NCBI GenBank assembly: GCA_963765745.1
Contig: CAVXXM010000001.1
Location: forward strand, 1-64,000
Direction of reading: 5' to 3'
DNA length: 64,000 nt
Origin: JAHFPN01 sp963765745
Lineage (GTDB): Bacteria > Pseudomonadota > Alphaproteobacteria > Rhizobiales > Xanthobacteraceae
Shown: in pieces, positions 1 to 8,574 of the stretch
How the letters are laid out: each line of letters starts with the position of its first letter
Numbering within the stretch: position 1 is the first letter of the stretch
The notes under the pieces: generated by a model
Database searches by the model: none
The model's input: only the letters and a program-made list of their open reading frames with translations
What the model was told of the DNA's origin: nothing
Translations under genes and position numbers: made by a program

Positions 1-130
1 AAACAAATCAACCAGCCTCGACCGCAGAAGAATCGGATTCGGCTTCTGATTCAATGGGCTGGCGGGCGGAGTCCACAGCCGTGCGGACGCCAATTCGCGA
101 TCGTCATGAAGGCTGGAAGTACAAGTCCTA

Positions 131-394
131 TCAACGCTTTCCAGAGGCCCCGAGCTTGGCTTCGAGCTCCGCGAGGCGCGCGGCAAGACGCTCGTTCTCC
201 TCGCGCGCCTTGGCGGCCATCTCCTTGGCGGCCTCGAACTCCTCGCGCGTGACCACATCCATGCCGCGCAGGATGCGCTCGGCCTGGCCGCGCACGATGA
301 TCTCGACCTCGCGGCGGAAGCCCTCGGCGACGCCGGCGGCGTCGTTGGCGAGGCGGGCCATCTCATCGAAGAACCGGCCGGTGGTCTGGGTCAT
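131..394 (-). CDS. ubiK: UbiK/BMFP family accessory protein (DUF526)
   Basis: This 87-residue protein matches the BMFP/UbiK family, whose members are small coiled-coil accessory factors. The enterobacterial member UbiK assists ubiquinone biosynthesis by binding lipid carriers in the Ubi complex. What can be seen is an N-terminal amphipathic stretch (TGRFFDEMARLANDAAG) followed from about residue 50 by a Glu/Ala/Arg/Leu heptad region ending in a short basic tail (GASGKR). The full length agrees with the family. It is divergently oriented to lgt with about 115 bp between the starts, and UbiK-like genes next to lgt are common in Hyphomicrobiales. Family membership is clear; the ubiquinone role is inferred from the family. 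Confidence 0.8.
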   Translation of the reverse strand: MTQTTGRFFDEMARLANDAAGVAEGFRREVEIIVRGQAERILRGMDVVTREEFEAAKEMAAKAREENERLAARLAELEAKLGASGKR

Positions 395-509
395 GGTCGC
401 CTCCTGATCGCCTGTTGGGCGCTACGGACCACCTCAAAATGGAGATGCCCGCGCGATTGTGCAAGCGCATGCGCTTGACTTCACCGTCGCCGCGGCGGAT
501 CACGCGGCC

Positions 510-1331
510 ATGCCGCTATTCGCGCTGCCTTTCCCGGCCCTCGACCCGATCGCGATCTCGTTCGGGCCGATCGCGATCCGCTGGTACGCGCTCGCCTACG
601 TGGGCGGCATCGTGCTCGGCTGGTGGCTGGCGCGCCGCATCGCCGGCAACGATAGCGCCTGGGGCGGCCACTCGCCGATCAAGCCCATCGACATCGACGA
701 CGCCATCGTCTGGATCGCGCTCGGCGTCGTGCTGGGCGGGCGGCTCGGCTATGTGCTGTTCTACAATCCGGCCTATTTCGCCGCGCATCCGGCGGAGATT
801 TTCACGCTGTGGCGCGGCGGCATGTCGTTCCATGGCGGGTTCCTCGGCACCGTGCTGGCGCTCATCCTGTTCGCGCGCGCGCGCGGCTTCTCGATGCTAT
901 CGATGCTCGACGTGGCGGCGATCGTGACGCCGATCGGACTGTTCCTCGGGCGGCTCGCCAATTTCGTGAACGGAGAATTGTGGGGCCGGCCGGCGGACGT
1001 GCCCTGGGCCTTCGTGTTCCCTCATGCGGGACCGGAGCCGCGGCATCCAAGCCAGCTCTACGAAGCGGGACTCGAAGGCATCGTGCTATTCGCGATCCTG
1101 CTGTTCGCCATGCGGCGCGGCGCGCTGACCCGGCCGGGCCTGATCGGCGGATTGTTCGTAGGCGGCTACGGGCTCGCGCGCATCGCGGTCGAATTCTTCC
1201 GCGAGCCCGACGCGCATATCGGCTACCTCGCCGGCGGATTGACGATGGGGATCCTGCTTTCGATTCCGATGGCGCTGTTCGGCGCCGGCCTCGTCCTCTA
1301 CGCGCTACGCAAACCCGGAACCGAGACCTAG
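510..1331 (+). CDS. lgt: Prolipoprotein diacylglyceryl transferase Lgt
   Basis: Lgt transfers diacylglycerol from phosphatidylglycerol to the lipobox cysteine of prolipoproteins in the inner membrane, the first step of lipoprotein maturation. The product (273 aa) has several hydrophobic membrane segments. The Lgt signature GRLANFVNGELWGR is at residues 147-160 and the conserved periplasmic histidine (SFHGGF) at about residue 108. I prefer the ATG at 510 because the protein then begins MPLFALPFPALDP, as in related Lgt proteins; an in-frame start at 459 would add 17 residues without family support. It is followed by a palindromic repeat and the GIY-YIG gene, then by the MidA-type methyltransferase and pgeF on the same strand. 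Confidence 0.96.
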   Translation: MPLFALPFPALDPIAISFGPIAIRWYALAYVGGIVLGWWLARRIAGNDSAWGGHSPIKPIDIDDAIVWIALGVVLGGRLGYVLFYNPAYFAAHPAEIFTLWRGGMSFHGGFLGTVLALILFARARGFSMLSMLDVAAIVTPIGLFLGRLANFVNGELWGRPADVPWAFVFPHAGPEPRHPSQLYEAGLEGIVLFAILLFAMRRGALTRPGLIGGLFVGGYGLARIAVEFFREPDAHIGYLAGGLTMGILLSIPMALFGAGLVLYALRKPGTET

Positions 1332-1339
1332 AAATTGAA

Positions 1340-1370
1340 CCCTCATGCCCGGGCTTGACCCGGGCATCCA
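1340..1370 (+). repeat. 31-bp palindromic intergenic repeat, left copy
   Basis: The core (1345-1367) is a hairpin with 9-bp arms ATGCCCGGG / CCCGGGCAT around the loop CTTGA. The whole 31 bp is the exact reverse complement of 1689-1719 on the other side of the GIY-YIG gene. It begins 9 bases after the lgt stop and ends 11 bases before the GIY-YIG stop codon. Palindromes of this kind (translating as PGLDPG or CPGLTRAS) are, from general knowledge, dispersed in Rhizobiales genomes. It could also act as a bidirectional transcript end. Confidence 0.85.
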
Positions 1371-1381
1371 GATAATCCCGC

Positions 1382-1669
1382 TCAGAGAATTTGGTCATAG
1401 AGATCATCCCAATTCGGGTTGCCCCGCTCGATCAAATCGATCTTCCATCGCCGCGACCAGTGCTTGATATTTTTCTCACGTTGAATTGCAGAAACCGCTG
1501 TTTCATGTGGCTCAGCGAAAACCAAGCGTCTGACAGCGTACTTTGAAGTGAAACCTCCAGTAATTCCTTCCTTGTGCTCGTAAATGCGTTTCGCAATATC
1601 GCGGGTCACGCCGACATAGAGCGTCCCACTGCGCTTACTGGCAAGGATATAGACCCAATGCTTCGACAT
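1382..1669 (-). CDS. GIY-YIG nuclease family protein
   Basis: This 95-residue protein consists of one GIY-YIG endonuclease domain. The signature appears near the N terminus as WVYILASKRSGTLYVGVT, with the catalytic-type arginine in DIAKRIYEHK and a downstream REKNIKHW stretch carrying the conserved glutamate and lysines. I chose the ATG at 1669 (MSKHWVYIL); a longer reading frame from 1747 would translate through the right-hand palindrome (MPGLDPGIQ), which is repeat sequence rather than protein. The gene runs against its neighbours lgt and the MidA-type methyltransferase. It fills nearly the whole gap between two inverted 31-bp repeats, which suggests it moves or is maintained as a unit with them. 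Its target is unknown. Confidence 0.85.
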   Translation of the reverse strand: MSKHWVYILASKRSGTLYVGVTRDIAKRIYEHKEGITGGFTSKYAVRRLVFAEPHETAVSAIQREKNIKHWSRRWKIDLIERGNPNWDDLYDQIL

Positions 1670-1688
1670 ACTGAAGATCGAAGCCGAT

Positions 1689-1719
1689 TGGATGCCCGGG
1701 TCAAGCCCGGGCATGAGGG
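1689..1719 (-). repeat. 31-bp palindromic intergenic repeat, right copy
   Basis: This is a perfect inverted copy of 1340-1370. Its palindromic core is 1692-1714. It lies 19 bases upstream of the GIY-YIG start codon and 21 bases before the next gene. With the left copy it makes a 380-bp unit (1340-1719) with long perfect inverted ends. No obvious direct duplication of the flanking bases is visible. Confidence 0.85.
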
Positions 1720-1740
1720 AAATATTGTTAGACTGAGCGA

Positions 1741-2829
1741 ATGACACCCCTTGAGCGCGAAATCCGATCGCTAATCGAAGCCGACGGGCCGATGCCGGTT
1801 TCGCGCTACATGGCGCTCTGTCTCGGCCATCCGCAGCACGGCTATTACACGACGCGCGATCCGCTCGGCGCGGCCGGCGACTTCACGACCGCGCCAGAAG
1901 TGAGCCAGATGTTCGGGGAATTGATTGGGCTCTGGTGCGCCGAGGTGTGGCGCAGGATGGGCGCGCCGCGCCGCATACTGCTGGTCGAAATGGGGCCCGG
2001 CCGCGGTACTCTGATGCAGGACATGCTGCGAGCGGCGAGAGTATTGCCCGAGTTCCGCGCGGCGCTTGCCGTGCATCTGATCGAGACGAGTCCGAAACTC
2101 AAGGAGCGCCAGCGCATCGCCCTCGCGGATGCGGGCGTGCCGGTCACCTGGCACGAGCGGCCGGAATCCTTGCCCGACGGTCCGTTGCTAGCGGTCGCCA
2201 ATGAATTCGTCGATGCGCTGCCGGTCGATCAATTCGTGAAGGCCGAGGATGGCTGGCACGAGCGCCGGGTCGGCCTCGGGCCGGACGGCAAGCTCGTATT
2301 CGGGCTCGATCCGGTGGCATTGCCCGCGCTTGAGGAAAACCTGCCACCCCGGCTGCGGCCCGCGCCTGCGGGTGCGATGCTGGAGCGGAGAGATTTAGGT
2401 CCGATGCAGGAAATCGCGCGGCGGATTGCGGCGTCCGGTGGCGCGGGGCTCGTTATCGATTACGGCCACATGCAAACGGCATTCGGCGACACGTTGCAGG
2501 CCATGCGGAGGCACAAGCAATTTGATCCGCTCGAAGACCCCGGTGAAGCCGATCTCACCGCGCACGTCGATTTCGAGGCGCTCGGTGCCGCCATTAAAGG
2601 ACAAGGCGTGAGCCTGCACGGGCCTGTGACGCAGGGCGGTTTTCTCCGCCGTCTCGGCATCGGACTGCGCGCCGAGCGGCTGAAGAAGAGCGCACCCGCG
2701 CAGACGGAGGCGATCGACGCGGCGCTCGCGCGCCTCACGGGTCCGGCTCCGGGCATGGGCGAGATGTTCAAGGTTTTCGCTTTTTCGCAAAGGAATCTGC
2801 CGGCGCCGCCCGGGTTTGACATCGCCTGA
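1741..2829 (+). CDS. Class I SAM-dependent methyltransferase, MidA/NDUFAF7 family (DUF185)
   Basis: This 362-residue protein belongs to the MidA/NDUFAF7 family. The mitochondrial member NDUFAF7 methylates an arginine of complex I subunit NDUFS2 during assembly; bacterial members are thought to act similarly, but I infer that here. The family-typical N terminus has HGYYTTRDPLGAAGDFTTAPEVSQMFGE at about residues 33-60 (two adjacent conserved blocks). The SAM loop LVEMGPGRGT is at 81-90 and the conserved ANEFVDALP motif at about 152-160. It starts 21 bp after the right palindrome and is followed 20 bp downstream by pgeF. The lgt / MidA / pgeF order is a recurrent alphaproteobacterial arrangement, interrupted here by the GIY-YIG unit. 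Confidence 0.92.
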   Translation: MTPLEREIRSLIEADGPMPVSRYMALCLGHPQHGYYTTRDPLGAAGDFTTAPEVSQMFGELIGLWCAEVWRRMGAPRRILLVEMGPGRGTLMQDMLRAARVLPEFRAALAVHLIETSPKLKERQRIALADAGVPVTWHERPESLPDGPLLAVANEFVDALPVDQFVKAEDGWHERRVGLGPDGKLVFGLDPVALPALEENLPPRLRPAPAGAMLERRDLGPMQEIARRIAASGGAGLVIDYGHMQTAFGDTLQAMRRHKQFDPLEDPGEADLTAHVDFEALGAAIKGQGVSLHGPVTQGGFLRRLGIGLRAERLKKSAPAQTEAIDAALARLTGPAPGMGEMFKVFAFSQRNLPAPPGFDIA

Positions 2830-2849
2830 GGCGGCGGCGAGTCTCGGAC

Positions 2850-3632
2850 ATGTTGATTCAATCGCCGGCGCTCGGCGCGCTCAAGCGCGTGCGTCATGCC
2901 TTCTTCACCCGCGAGGGCGGCGTGTCGGAGGGCGTTTATGCGAGCCTCAATGGCGGCCTCGGCTCCAATGACGACCGCGCGCGCGTGAACGAGAACCGCA
3001 AGCGCATGACCGCGGCGCTGGAAGTCGCCGAGGGCGCGTTGGCTATGGCGTTTCAAGTCCATTCGCCCGACGCGGTGGTCGCCACGCATCCGTGGACGCA
3101 AGACGGACGGCCGCGCGCCGATGCGGTGGTCACCGCGACCCCGAATCTCGCCGTCGGCATCACGATCGCCGATTGCGGGCCCGTGCTGCTCGCGGATGAA
3201 GCCGCGGGCGTGGTCGCCGCCGTGCACGCGGGTTGGAAGGGCGCGCTTGACGGCGTGATCGAGTCCGCGGTCGCTGCCATGGAGAAGCTCGGCGCCCAGC
3301 GGACGCGCATCGTCGCCGCCATCGGTCCGCTGATCCGCAAGGAAAGCTACGAGGTGGGTCCCGAATTCGTCGCCCGCTTCCGGGCCGACGATCCCGGCAA
3401 CCGCTGCTATTTCAGCGCGGCCGAGCAGCCCGGCCATGCCATGTTCGACCTGCCCGGCTATATCGCGCGCAAGCTCCTGATGGCGCGCGTCGGCATGATC
3501 CAGGACCTCGGGCTCGACACCTACGCCGACGAGACGCACTTTTATAGCTATCGCCGCTCGGTGCACCGCAAAGAGGCCGACTACGGCCGGCTGGTCGCCG
3601 CGATCGCGCTCGCGCCCGACTCGACGCCATAG
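2850..3632 (+). CDS. pgeF: Peptidoglycan editing factor PgeF (YfiH/laccase-domain family)
   Basis: PgeF-family proteins (formerly polyphenol oxidase or laccase domain) are purine-nucleoside-active enzymes. In E. coli PgeF limits misincorporation of L-serine into peptidoglycan precursors. The 260-residue product has the metal-site pattern of the family: H71 in QVHSPD, C109 in IADCGPVLLAD and H126 in VHAGWKG. The C-terminal HFYSYRRS motif is also present. The start at 2850 is the only ATG close to the preceding stop and gives a family-like N terminus (MLIQSPALGALKRVRHAFFTR). It lies 20 bp after the methyltransferase gene and is probably cotranscribed with it. Confidence 0.93.
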   Translation: MLIQSPALGALKRVRHAFFTREGGVSEGVYASLNGGLGSNDDRARVNENRKRMTAALEVAEGALAMAFQVHSPDAVVATHPWTQDGRPRADAVVTATPNLAVGITIADCGPVLLADEAAGVVAAVHAGWKGALDGVIESAVAAMEKLGAQRTRIVAAIGPLIRKESYEVGPEFVARFRADDPGNRCYFSAAEQPGHAMFDLPGYIARKLLMARVGMIQDLGLDTYADETHFYSYRRSVHRKEADYGRLVAAIALAPDSTP

Positions 3633-3709
3633 GCAATTGCCGCTACGAATTCGCAATTGGCCTGCGCGACCCTCGACACAAGAAGGGCGCAGCCGGCAGG
3701 GATGCGTCG

Positions 3710-4261
3710 ATGCGTACCAGATCGGGCATCGGCCGCGCCGCGGCCATTCTGCTTTCCGCCGTTCTGCTCGCCGGCTGCCAGACCGCGGGCGACCCACTGA
3801 TCACCGGCTCGATCCCGCAGATCGGCGGCCGCACCGTCGCGATCGAATCCATCGACGGACCGCCGCAGCCGGTGTTCGAGCGTCTGGTGGCGAAACTTTC
3901 GGCCGAGGCGGAAGCCAAGCAGCTTCCCATCGTTTCGCGCACGGGCGCGGCCGCCTACCGGGTGCGGCTCTATCTGCTGGCCGAATTCGAAGGCAAGAAG
4001 GCGCGCATTTCCTGGGTCGCGGACCTGTTCGACGGCGCGCAGCAGCGCGTGAATCAGGTCACCGGCGTCGAGCCGGCCGGCGCCGCGCGCAAGGATTTCT
4101 GGCAGAAGGTCGACGATGCGACGCTGGCGCGCATCGCGGCCCGCAGCCTCGAAGCGATCATGGCCGCGACCGGAGGCGGGACGCCGTTCCCGGCGCCCGA
4201 TGCGCCCCGGCGCGAGGGGCCGTCAGGGCCCGTCATCGCCTTCGCCGACCCGCGACGCTGA
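3710..4261 (+). CDS. Putative outer-membrane lipoprotein of unknown function
   Basis: The 183-residue product begins with a short basic N region, a hydrophobic segment (AAAILLSAVLLAG) and a lipobox LLAGC with the lipidated cysteine at residue 23, so it should be a substrate of the Lgt encoded upstream. The mature part starts QTAGDPLITGSIPQ, a form seen in many Rhizobiales lipoproteins, and has a proline-rich C terminus. I recognise no catalytic motif. It lies 77 bp after pgeF and 126 bp before prs on the same strand. Function cannot be assigned. Confidence 0.8.
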   Translation: MRTRSGIGRAAAILLSAVLLAGCQTAGDPLITGSIPQIGGRTVAIESIDGPPQPVFERLVAKLSAEAEAKQLPIVSRTGAAAYRVRLYLLAEFEGKKARISWVADLFDGAQQRVNQVTGVEPAGAARKDFWQKVDDATLARIAARSLEAIMAATGGGTPFPAPDAPRREGPSGPVIAFADPRR

Positions 4262-4387
4262 GCCGGTTAACCGCGCCAAAGAATTCCGGGGCGAAACGGC
4301 CCGGCAACTTTACAGCGCCGCGGGCCACGGCTAGGGACTCCGCTACCGGGCCCGCGCGAGCCGATTCCGCGGCCGGGGGAAGTGCCG

Positions 4388-5341
4388 ATGGCTTCGAATA
4401 ACGGTGAGATCAAGCTGGTCGCCGGCAATTCCAACCGCGCGCTCGCGGACGCCATCGCCGCCCACCTCGCCACCCCGCTGACCAAGGCCGTGGTGCGGCG
4501 CTTCGCCGACATGGAGATTTTCGTCGAGATCGAGGAGAACGTGCGCGGCCGCGATGTGTTTATCGTGCAGTCGACCTCGTTCCCGGCCAACGACCACTTG
4601 ATGGAGCTGCTGATCATCACCGACGCGCTGAAGCGCGCTTCGGCGCGGCGCATCACGGCGGTGATCCCCTATTTCGGCTACGCGCGGCAGGACCGCAAAG
4701 TCGGCCCGCGCACGCCGATCTCGGCCAAGCTGGTGGCCAATCTGGTGACCCACGCCGGCGCGCAGCGCGTGCTGACCGTGGACCTGCATGCCGGGCAGAT
4801 CCAGGGCTTCTTCGATATCCCGACCGATAACCTCTACGCTTCGCCGGTGATGGTGCGCGACATCAAGGAGCGCTTCGAGCTCAAGAACATCACCGTGGTG
4901 TCGCCGGACGTCGGTGGCGTGGTGCGGGCGCGCGGGCTCGCCAAGCGCATCGACGCGCCGCTCGCCATCATCGACAAGCGGCGCGAGAAGCCGAACGAGT
5001 TCGAAGTGATGAATGTGATCGGCGACGTGGACGGACAGACCTGCCTCTTGATCGACGACATCGTGGATTCGGGCGGCACGCTGGTGAATGCCGCCGATGC
5101 GCTGCTCGAAAAAGGCGCCAAGGCGGTCTATGCCTATATCACCCACGGCGTGCTTTCGGGCGGAGCGGTGGCACGGATCAGCGCCTCCAAGCTGAAAGAG
5201 CTCGTCATCACCGACACGATCCAGCCGACCGAGGCCGTGCGCGTCGCCCGCAATATCCGCGTGCTGTCGATCGCGACGCTGCTCGGCGAGGCGATCAATC
5301 GCACCGCGGCCGAAGAGAGCGTCTCCAGTCTGTTCGACTAG
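4388..5341 (+). CDS. prs: Ribose-phosphate pyrophosphokinase
   Basis: This enzyme makes PRPP from ribose 5-phosphate and ATP for purine, pyrimidine, histidine and tryptophan synthesis. The 317-residue length is typical of class I enzymes. Visible motifs are the ATP-binding PYFGYARQDRK (about 94-104), the VDLHAGQIQGFF region (131-142) and the PRPP loop LLIDDIVDSGGT at 220-231. I chose the ATG at 4388 because a GGGGA Shine-Dalgarno-like sequence ends 7 bases before it; an in-frame GTG at 4382 would leave almost no spacing. The apt gene, a consumer of PRPP, is 8 kb away. The gene looks intact. Confidence 0.97.
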   Translation: MASNNGEIKLVAGNSNRALADAIAAHLATPLTKAVVRRFADMEIFVEIEENVRGRDVFIVQSTSFPANDHLMELLIITDALKRASARRITAVIPYFGYARQDRKVGPRTPISAKLVANLVTHAGAQRVLTVDLHAGQIQGFFDIPTDNLYASPVMVRDIKERFELKNITVVSPDVGGVVRARGLAKRIDAPLAIIDKRREKPNEFEVMNVIGDVDGQTCLLIDDIVDSGGTLVNAADALLEKGAKAVYAYITHGVLSGGAVARISASKLKELVITDTIQPTEAVRVARNIRVLSIATLLGEAINRTAAEESVSSLFD

Positions 5342-5491
5342 CGCGTAAACTCATCAACGCGCCGTTGGACGGCTTGCCAGAGTCCGCCTTTGAACTTAAG
5401 CGGCCGTCAAACGCGGTGGCTGGCAGTTCCAGTATGTGCCAGGAACAGATATTGTATCCGACGCTGGGCTCGTCGCGCTTGTCGCTGCCAT

Positions 5492-7472
5492 TCAGCTTTT
5501 TGAAGGCGAAGCCGCAAGCACGTTGTAGGCTGACAAGGGACGGCGGATGCCCTTGAGCGAAAAATCGCCCACCAGCTCGACGACCACGGCGTCTTCGACA
5601 GCCATCATGACACGGGGGCTAATTAGGATTTGGCCGGGCTTGGCCTCGTCGCAAAGCCGGGATGCGACATTGGAAACCGTCCCGATTGCGGCATAGTCGA
5701 AGCGTCCATCAAAGCCGATGGTACCAAGCGTGGCATACCCGTGCGCGATACCAATGCCAAAGCCAATGTCGTGACCTAGTCGTAACCATTTCTCGATTAA
5801 CGCTCCGATTGTGGCGCGCATGTCCAGCGCCATCTGCACAGCCTGTAGCGCCGGGTTGGACACTGGAACAGGATCGTTAAAAATCACCATCACTCCGTCG
5901 CCAGCGAATCTCTCAAGCGTACCGCTGTATTTGACGAGGGTCTCACCGATCGCAGCATGGTACTGACGCAACAGAGCCATCACATCTTCCGGATCAGAGC
6001 TTTCGGAGAAGCCAGTGAACCCGCGCAGGTCGCAGAACATTGCGGTGATCTCCCGACGGTGACTTTCTAGCTGCTTTTCCGTTCCAGACGCGACGATCAG
6101 ATCAGCCACCTGTGGAGGAAGGAAACGCCGCAACCTGCCCATGCGCTCGATTTCGCTTACTTGATCTGCGACACGCTGCTCTAGTTGCTGGTTTAGTTTG
6201 ACAGACCTCCTGCTGACTGCTCTTCCAACTGATCCAGTTCGCTGCGCGCAGCTCGTTGAGCAGCCGCGTATTCTCGATCGCGATCACGGCTTGGTCGGCG
6301 AAAGTCGTGACCAGCTCAATCTCGCTTCTCGGTGAATGGCGTTGATCCGGGGCGCGCGGTACCAATTGCTCCGAACACCAACTCTCCCCGCATCATTGGG
6401 GCAAAAACAACCGTTTCGAATCCGAGGTCCCGCGCCATACGCCGGCTGAGCGTGCGGCGCGGCCGGATCGTCCGACACCGGGGCGAACTGAATGACCTGC
6501 TTCAAAATCATGCTGCGGCCACCGCCGCTGCTCTCGATCCAACGGCTGGCGGGAAAGCCTGTTTGAGAAACTCAAACTCGTACATCGGACGAGGCGGCCT
6601 CGAGGTGGATCATGCCGTCCTTCAGGACCTGCACCATGGCAAGACCCGTACCGAACAGTCGCAGCAAGTTCCGAACGATTGCCTCGAATACCGGTTTCGA
6701 AATCGGTCAGTCGATCCGCTGATCGACGCAAGAATTTCGCTGGTGGCCGTCTGCTGTTCGAGCGACCCCGCCAGTTCGCCGGTGCGCTGGCGCAACTCGT
6801 TGACGCAGCCGCGTGTTTTCGATGGCGATGACGGCCTGGCTGGCGAAAGTTCTTCAGCACTGCGATCTGCTTGTCGGACAGCGGTCCGGCCACAAGCCGC
6901 ACGACGCTGAGCAGGCCGATCGCCTCACCGCCGCGCATCATGGGCATAATCGTGATCGCGCGGTTGCCGCTGGTCAGGAAGTTTTGGCCCCCGGCGATAA
7001 ATTCCGCCGGGGCATCAGCCACGTCGGGAATATCCACGATCCTGCGATCAAGCAAGGCTGCGCCGTGCATGTAATTCCGCGCGAGGGGGGTACGGGAAAT
7101 TGTCTGTCGCCACGCTTCGACACGAGCAGAATCCGGCGCGGCGACGGCCGCGGCGTTGATCGTGTCCCCATACCTGAGCGCGACGCTGACGAGGGCGCCC
7201 GGAAAGAGCTTCAAACCACTCTGCACGATGGCATCGAACACCGGCTGGGTATCGGTGGGCGAGTTGCTGATGACGTTCAGAATCTCGGCAGTCGCCGCCT
7301 GCTGCTCGAACGCTTCGCTCAACTCACGGCCAAGCCGCGCGACATTTGTTTCCCTGCCGGCAGAGGAGGAACTGCGACGGCGCACGGCCTTTAGCATATT
7401 GCGGCGCTTCAGCGTCGACGCCTTGTGGCGTCGCGCTTTAACTTTGCCGCCTGTTTTGTCGCGCAGTCTCAT
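5492..7472 (-). pseudogene. GAF-GAF-adenylate/guanylate cyclase, multiply frameshifted
   Basis: Read as one gene this would encode about 658 residues: an N-terminal GAF domain (7472 down to about 6850), a second GAF domain, a short coiled coil and a class III nucleotide cyclase domain (6142 to 5492). The cyclase part is clean and keeps both metal aspartates (ITAMFCDLRGF and LERFAGDGVMVIF). Between about 6850 and 6195 the frame changes ten times: apparent insertions near 6847, 6805, 6704, 6691, 6580, 6456 and 6326, and deletions near 6552, 6244 and 6197. Removing them restores one open frame with recognisable protein such as FADQAVIAIENTRLLNEL. Substitution decay is slight, so sequencing error is at least as likely as true inactivation. 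Two-GAF cyclases are common in Bradyrhizobium relatives. Confidence 0.75.
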
Positions 7473-7746
7473 TGCCTCCCCTTAGGCTCAAGACATGGCA
7501 TCGTAACGGCTCAAACTAGCACACTGGAAGGGGCGGATATGAGTTCAGGCACAGTTCGGTGGGCGGCCAGCCGATGTCCGTTACGAGTTCAAACTGTGAA
7601 GAACGGCGGCTTGCATGCCCAGTCCGCTTGGCTGCCGACTCCGGAAGTATGGATGTGGCCTGCAGGGTGTCCGCATCGATACGATTGCAGCCCCTCTGGA
7701 TACGCGCAAGAAATGATAGATTGACACGAGTGAACGACCGATCGCC

Positions 7747-8574
7747 ATGGGCATCACGAGCTATGCGCAGAATTTCGAGGACGTGATGCTGTCGCGCGCC
7801 TTTCCGGGCGCGAGCGGCTTCTACGTGGACGTGGGCGCCAACGATCCCGACATCGACAGCGTGAGCCGCGCCTTCTACGAGCGCGGCTGGTCGGGCATCA
7901 ATCTCGAGCCGCTCGGGCCGCAATTCGAGCGGCTCAAGCAGCGCCGCCCGCGCGACGTCAATCTGCAGATCGCGGTCGGCGAGGCCGAGGGCGAGATCGT
8001 CTTCTACGCCATCGAGAAATGGCACGGCTATTCCACCACCGATCCGGCGATCGTGGCGCAGCACCGCGCCGACAAGCTGAAGGTGAAGGAACAGCGCGTG
8101 CCGGTGCGCAGGTTAGCTGCCGTGCTCGACGAACACACGGCGGGTCGCGCCATCGATTTCATGAAGATCGACGTGGAGGGCACCGAGCTTGCGGTGCTGC
8201 GTGGCGCGGAGCTTGGGCGGCACCGGCCGAAAATCCTCGTCATCGAGGCGCTGCTGCCGGTCACGCTCGCTATGGTGGACCGGCTCGATGAAGTGCCGGA
8301 TCGCACCGGCGAATATGCCGCTTTCCTAAATCCGCTCGGCTACCGGCTGGTTTATCACGACGGGCTCAACGCCTTCTTCCTCGCCGACGAACACAAGGAA
8401 CTCGCGAAGCATTTCAAGCGGCCGGCCGGTTCGCTCGACCGCTTTGTACACGCGGCGTCGATCCGCCCCTATGAAGAGAAAATCGATCGCCTGCGCGCGG
8501 CATCCAAGCCGGTGAGCGAAAAACGCCCTGCAAAACGCAAAAGGACGTGGGGCAAAGGCGCCCGCAACCGCTAG
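7747..8574 (+). CDS. FkbM family methyltransferase
   Basis: The 275-residue product has the FkbM layout: the SAM motif FYVDVGANDP at about 26-35, acidic loop INLEPLGPQFERLK, and the downstream signature IDFMKIDVEGTELAVLRGA near 137-155. FkbM enzymes methylate hydroxyl groups of polyketides or glycans; family members outside natural-product clusters often modify surface polysaccharide, but no glycan genes are nearby, so the substrate is unknown. The C terminus is a long Lys/Arg-rich tail (SEKRPAKRKRTWGKGARNR). Its stop codon overlaps the stop of the convergent lipoprotein gene through a shared CTAG. A 274-bp stretch upstream (7473-7746) shows no gene I can support. Confidence 0.88.
   Translation: MGITSYAQNFEDVMLSRAFPGASGFYVDVGANDPDIDSVSRAFYERGWSGINLEPLGPQFERLKQRRPRDVNLQIAVGEAEGEIVFYAIEKWHGYSTTDPAIVAQHRADKLKVKEQRVPVRRLAAVLDEHTAGRAIDFMKIDVEGTELAVLRGAELGRHRPKILVIEALLPVTLAMVDRLDEVPDRTGEYAAFLNPLGYRLVYHDGLNAFFLADEHKELAKHFKRPAGSLDRFVHAASIRPYEEKIDRLRAASKPVSEKRPAKRKRTWGKGARNR

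Noticed and set aside
1669..1747. N-terminal extension of the GIY-YIG protein
   Set aside because: It would translate the right-hand palindrome (PGLDPG), a repeat; the ATG at 1669 starts the domain.
2460..3797. Long minus-strand open frame opposite the MidA-type methyltransferase and pgeF
   Set aside because: Arg/Gly/His-rich antisense of two well-identified genes; no family likeness.
7473..7746. Short open frame before the FkbM gene
   Set aside because: Cys/Trp-rich composition, no ribosome site and no family; probably intergenic.
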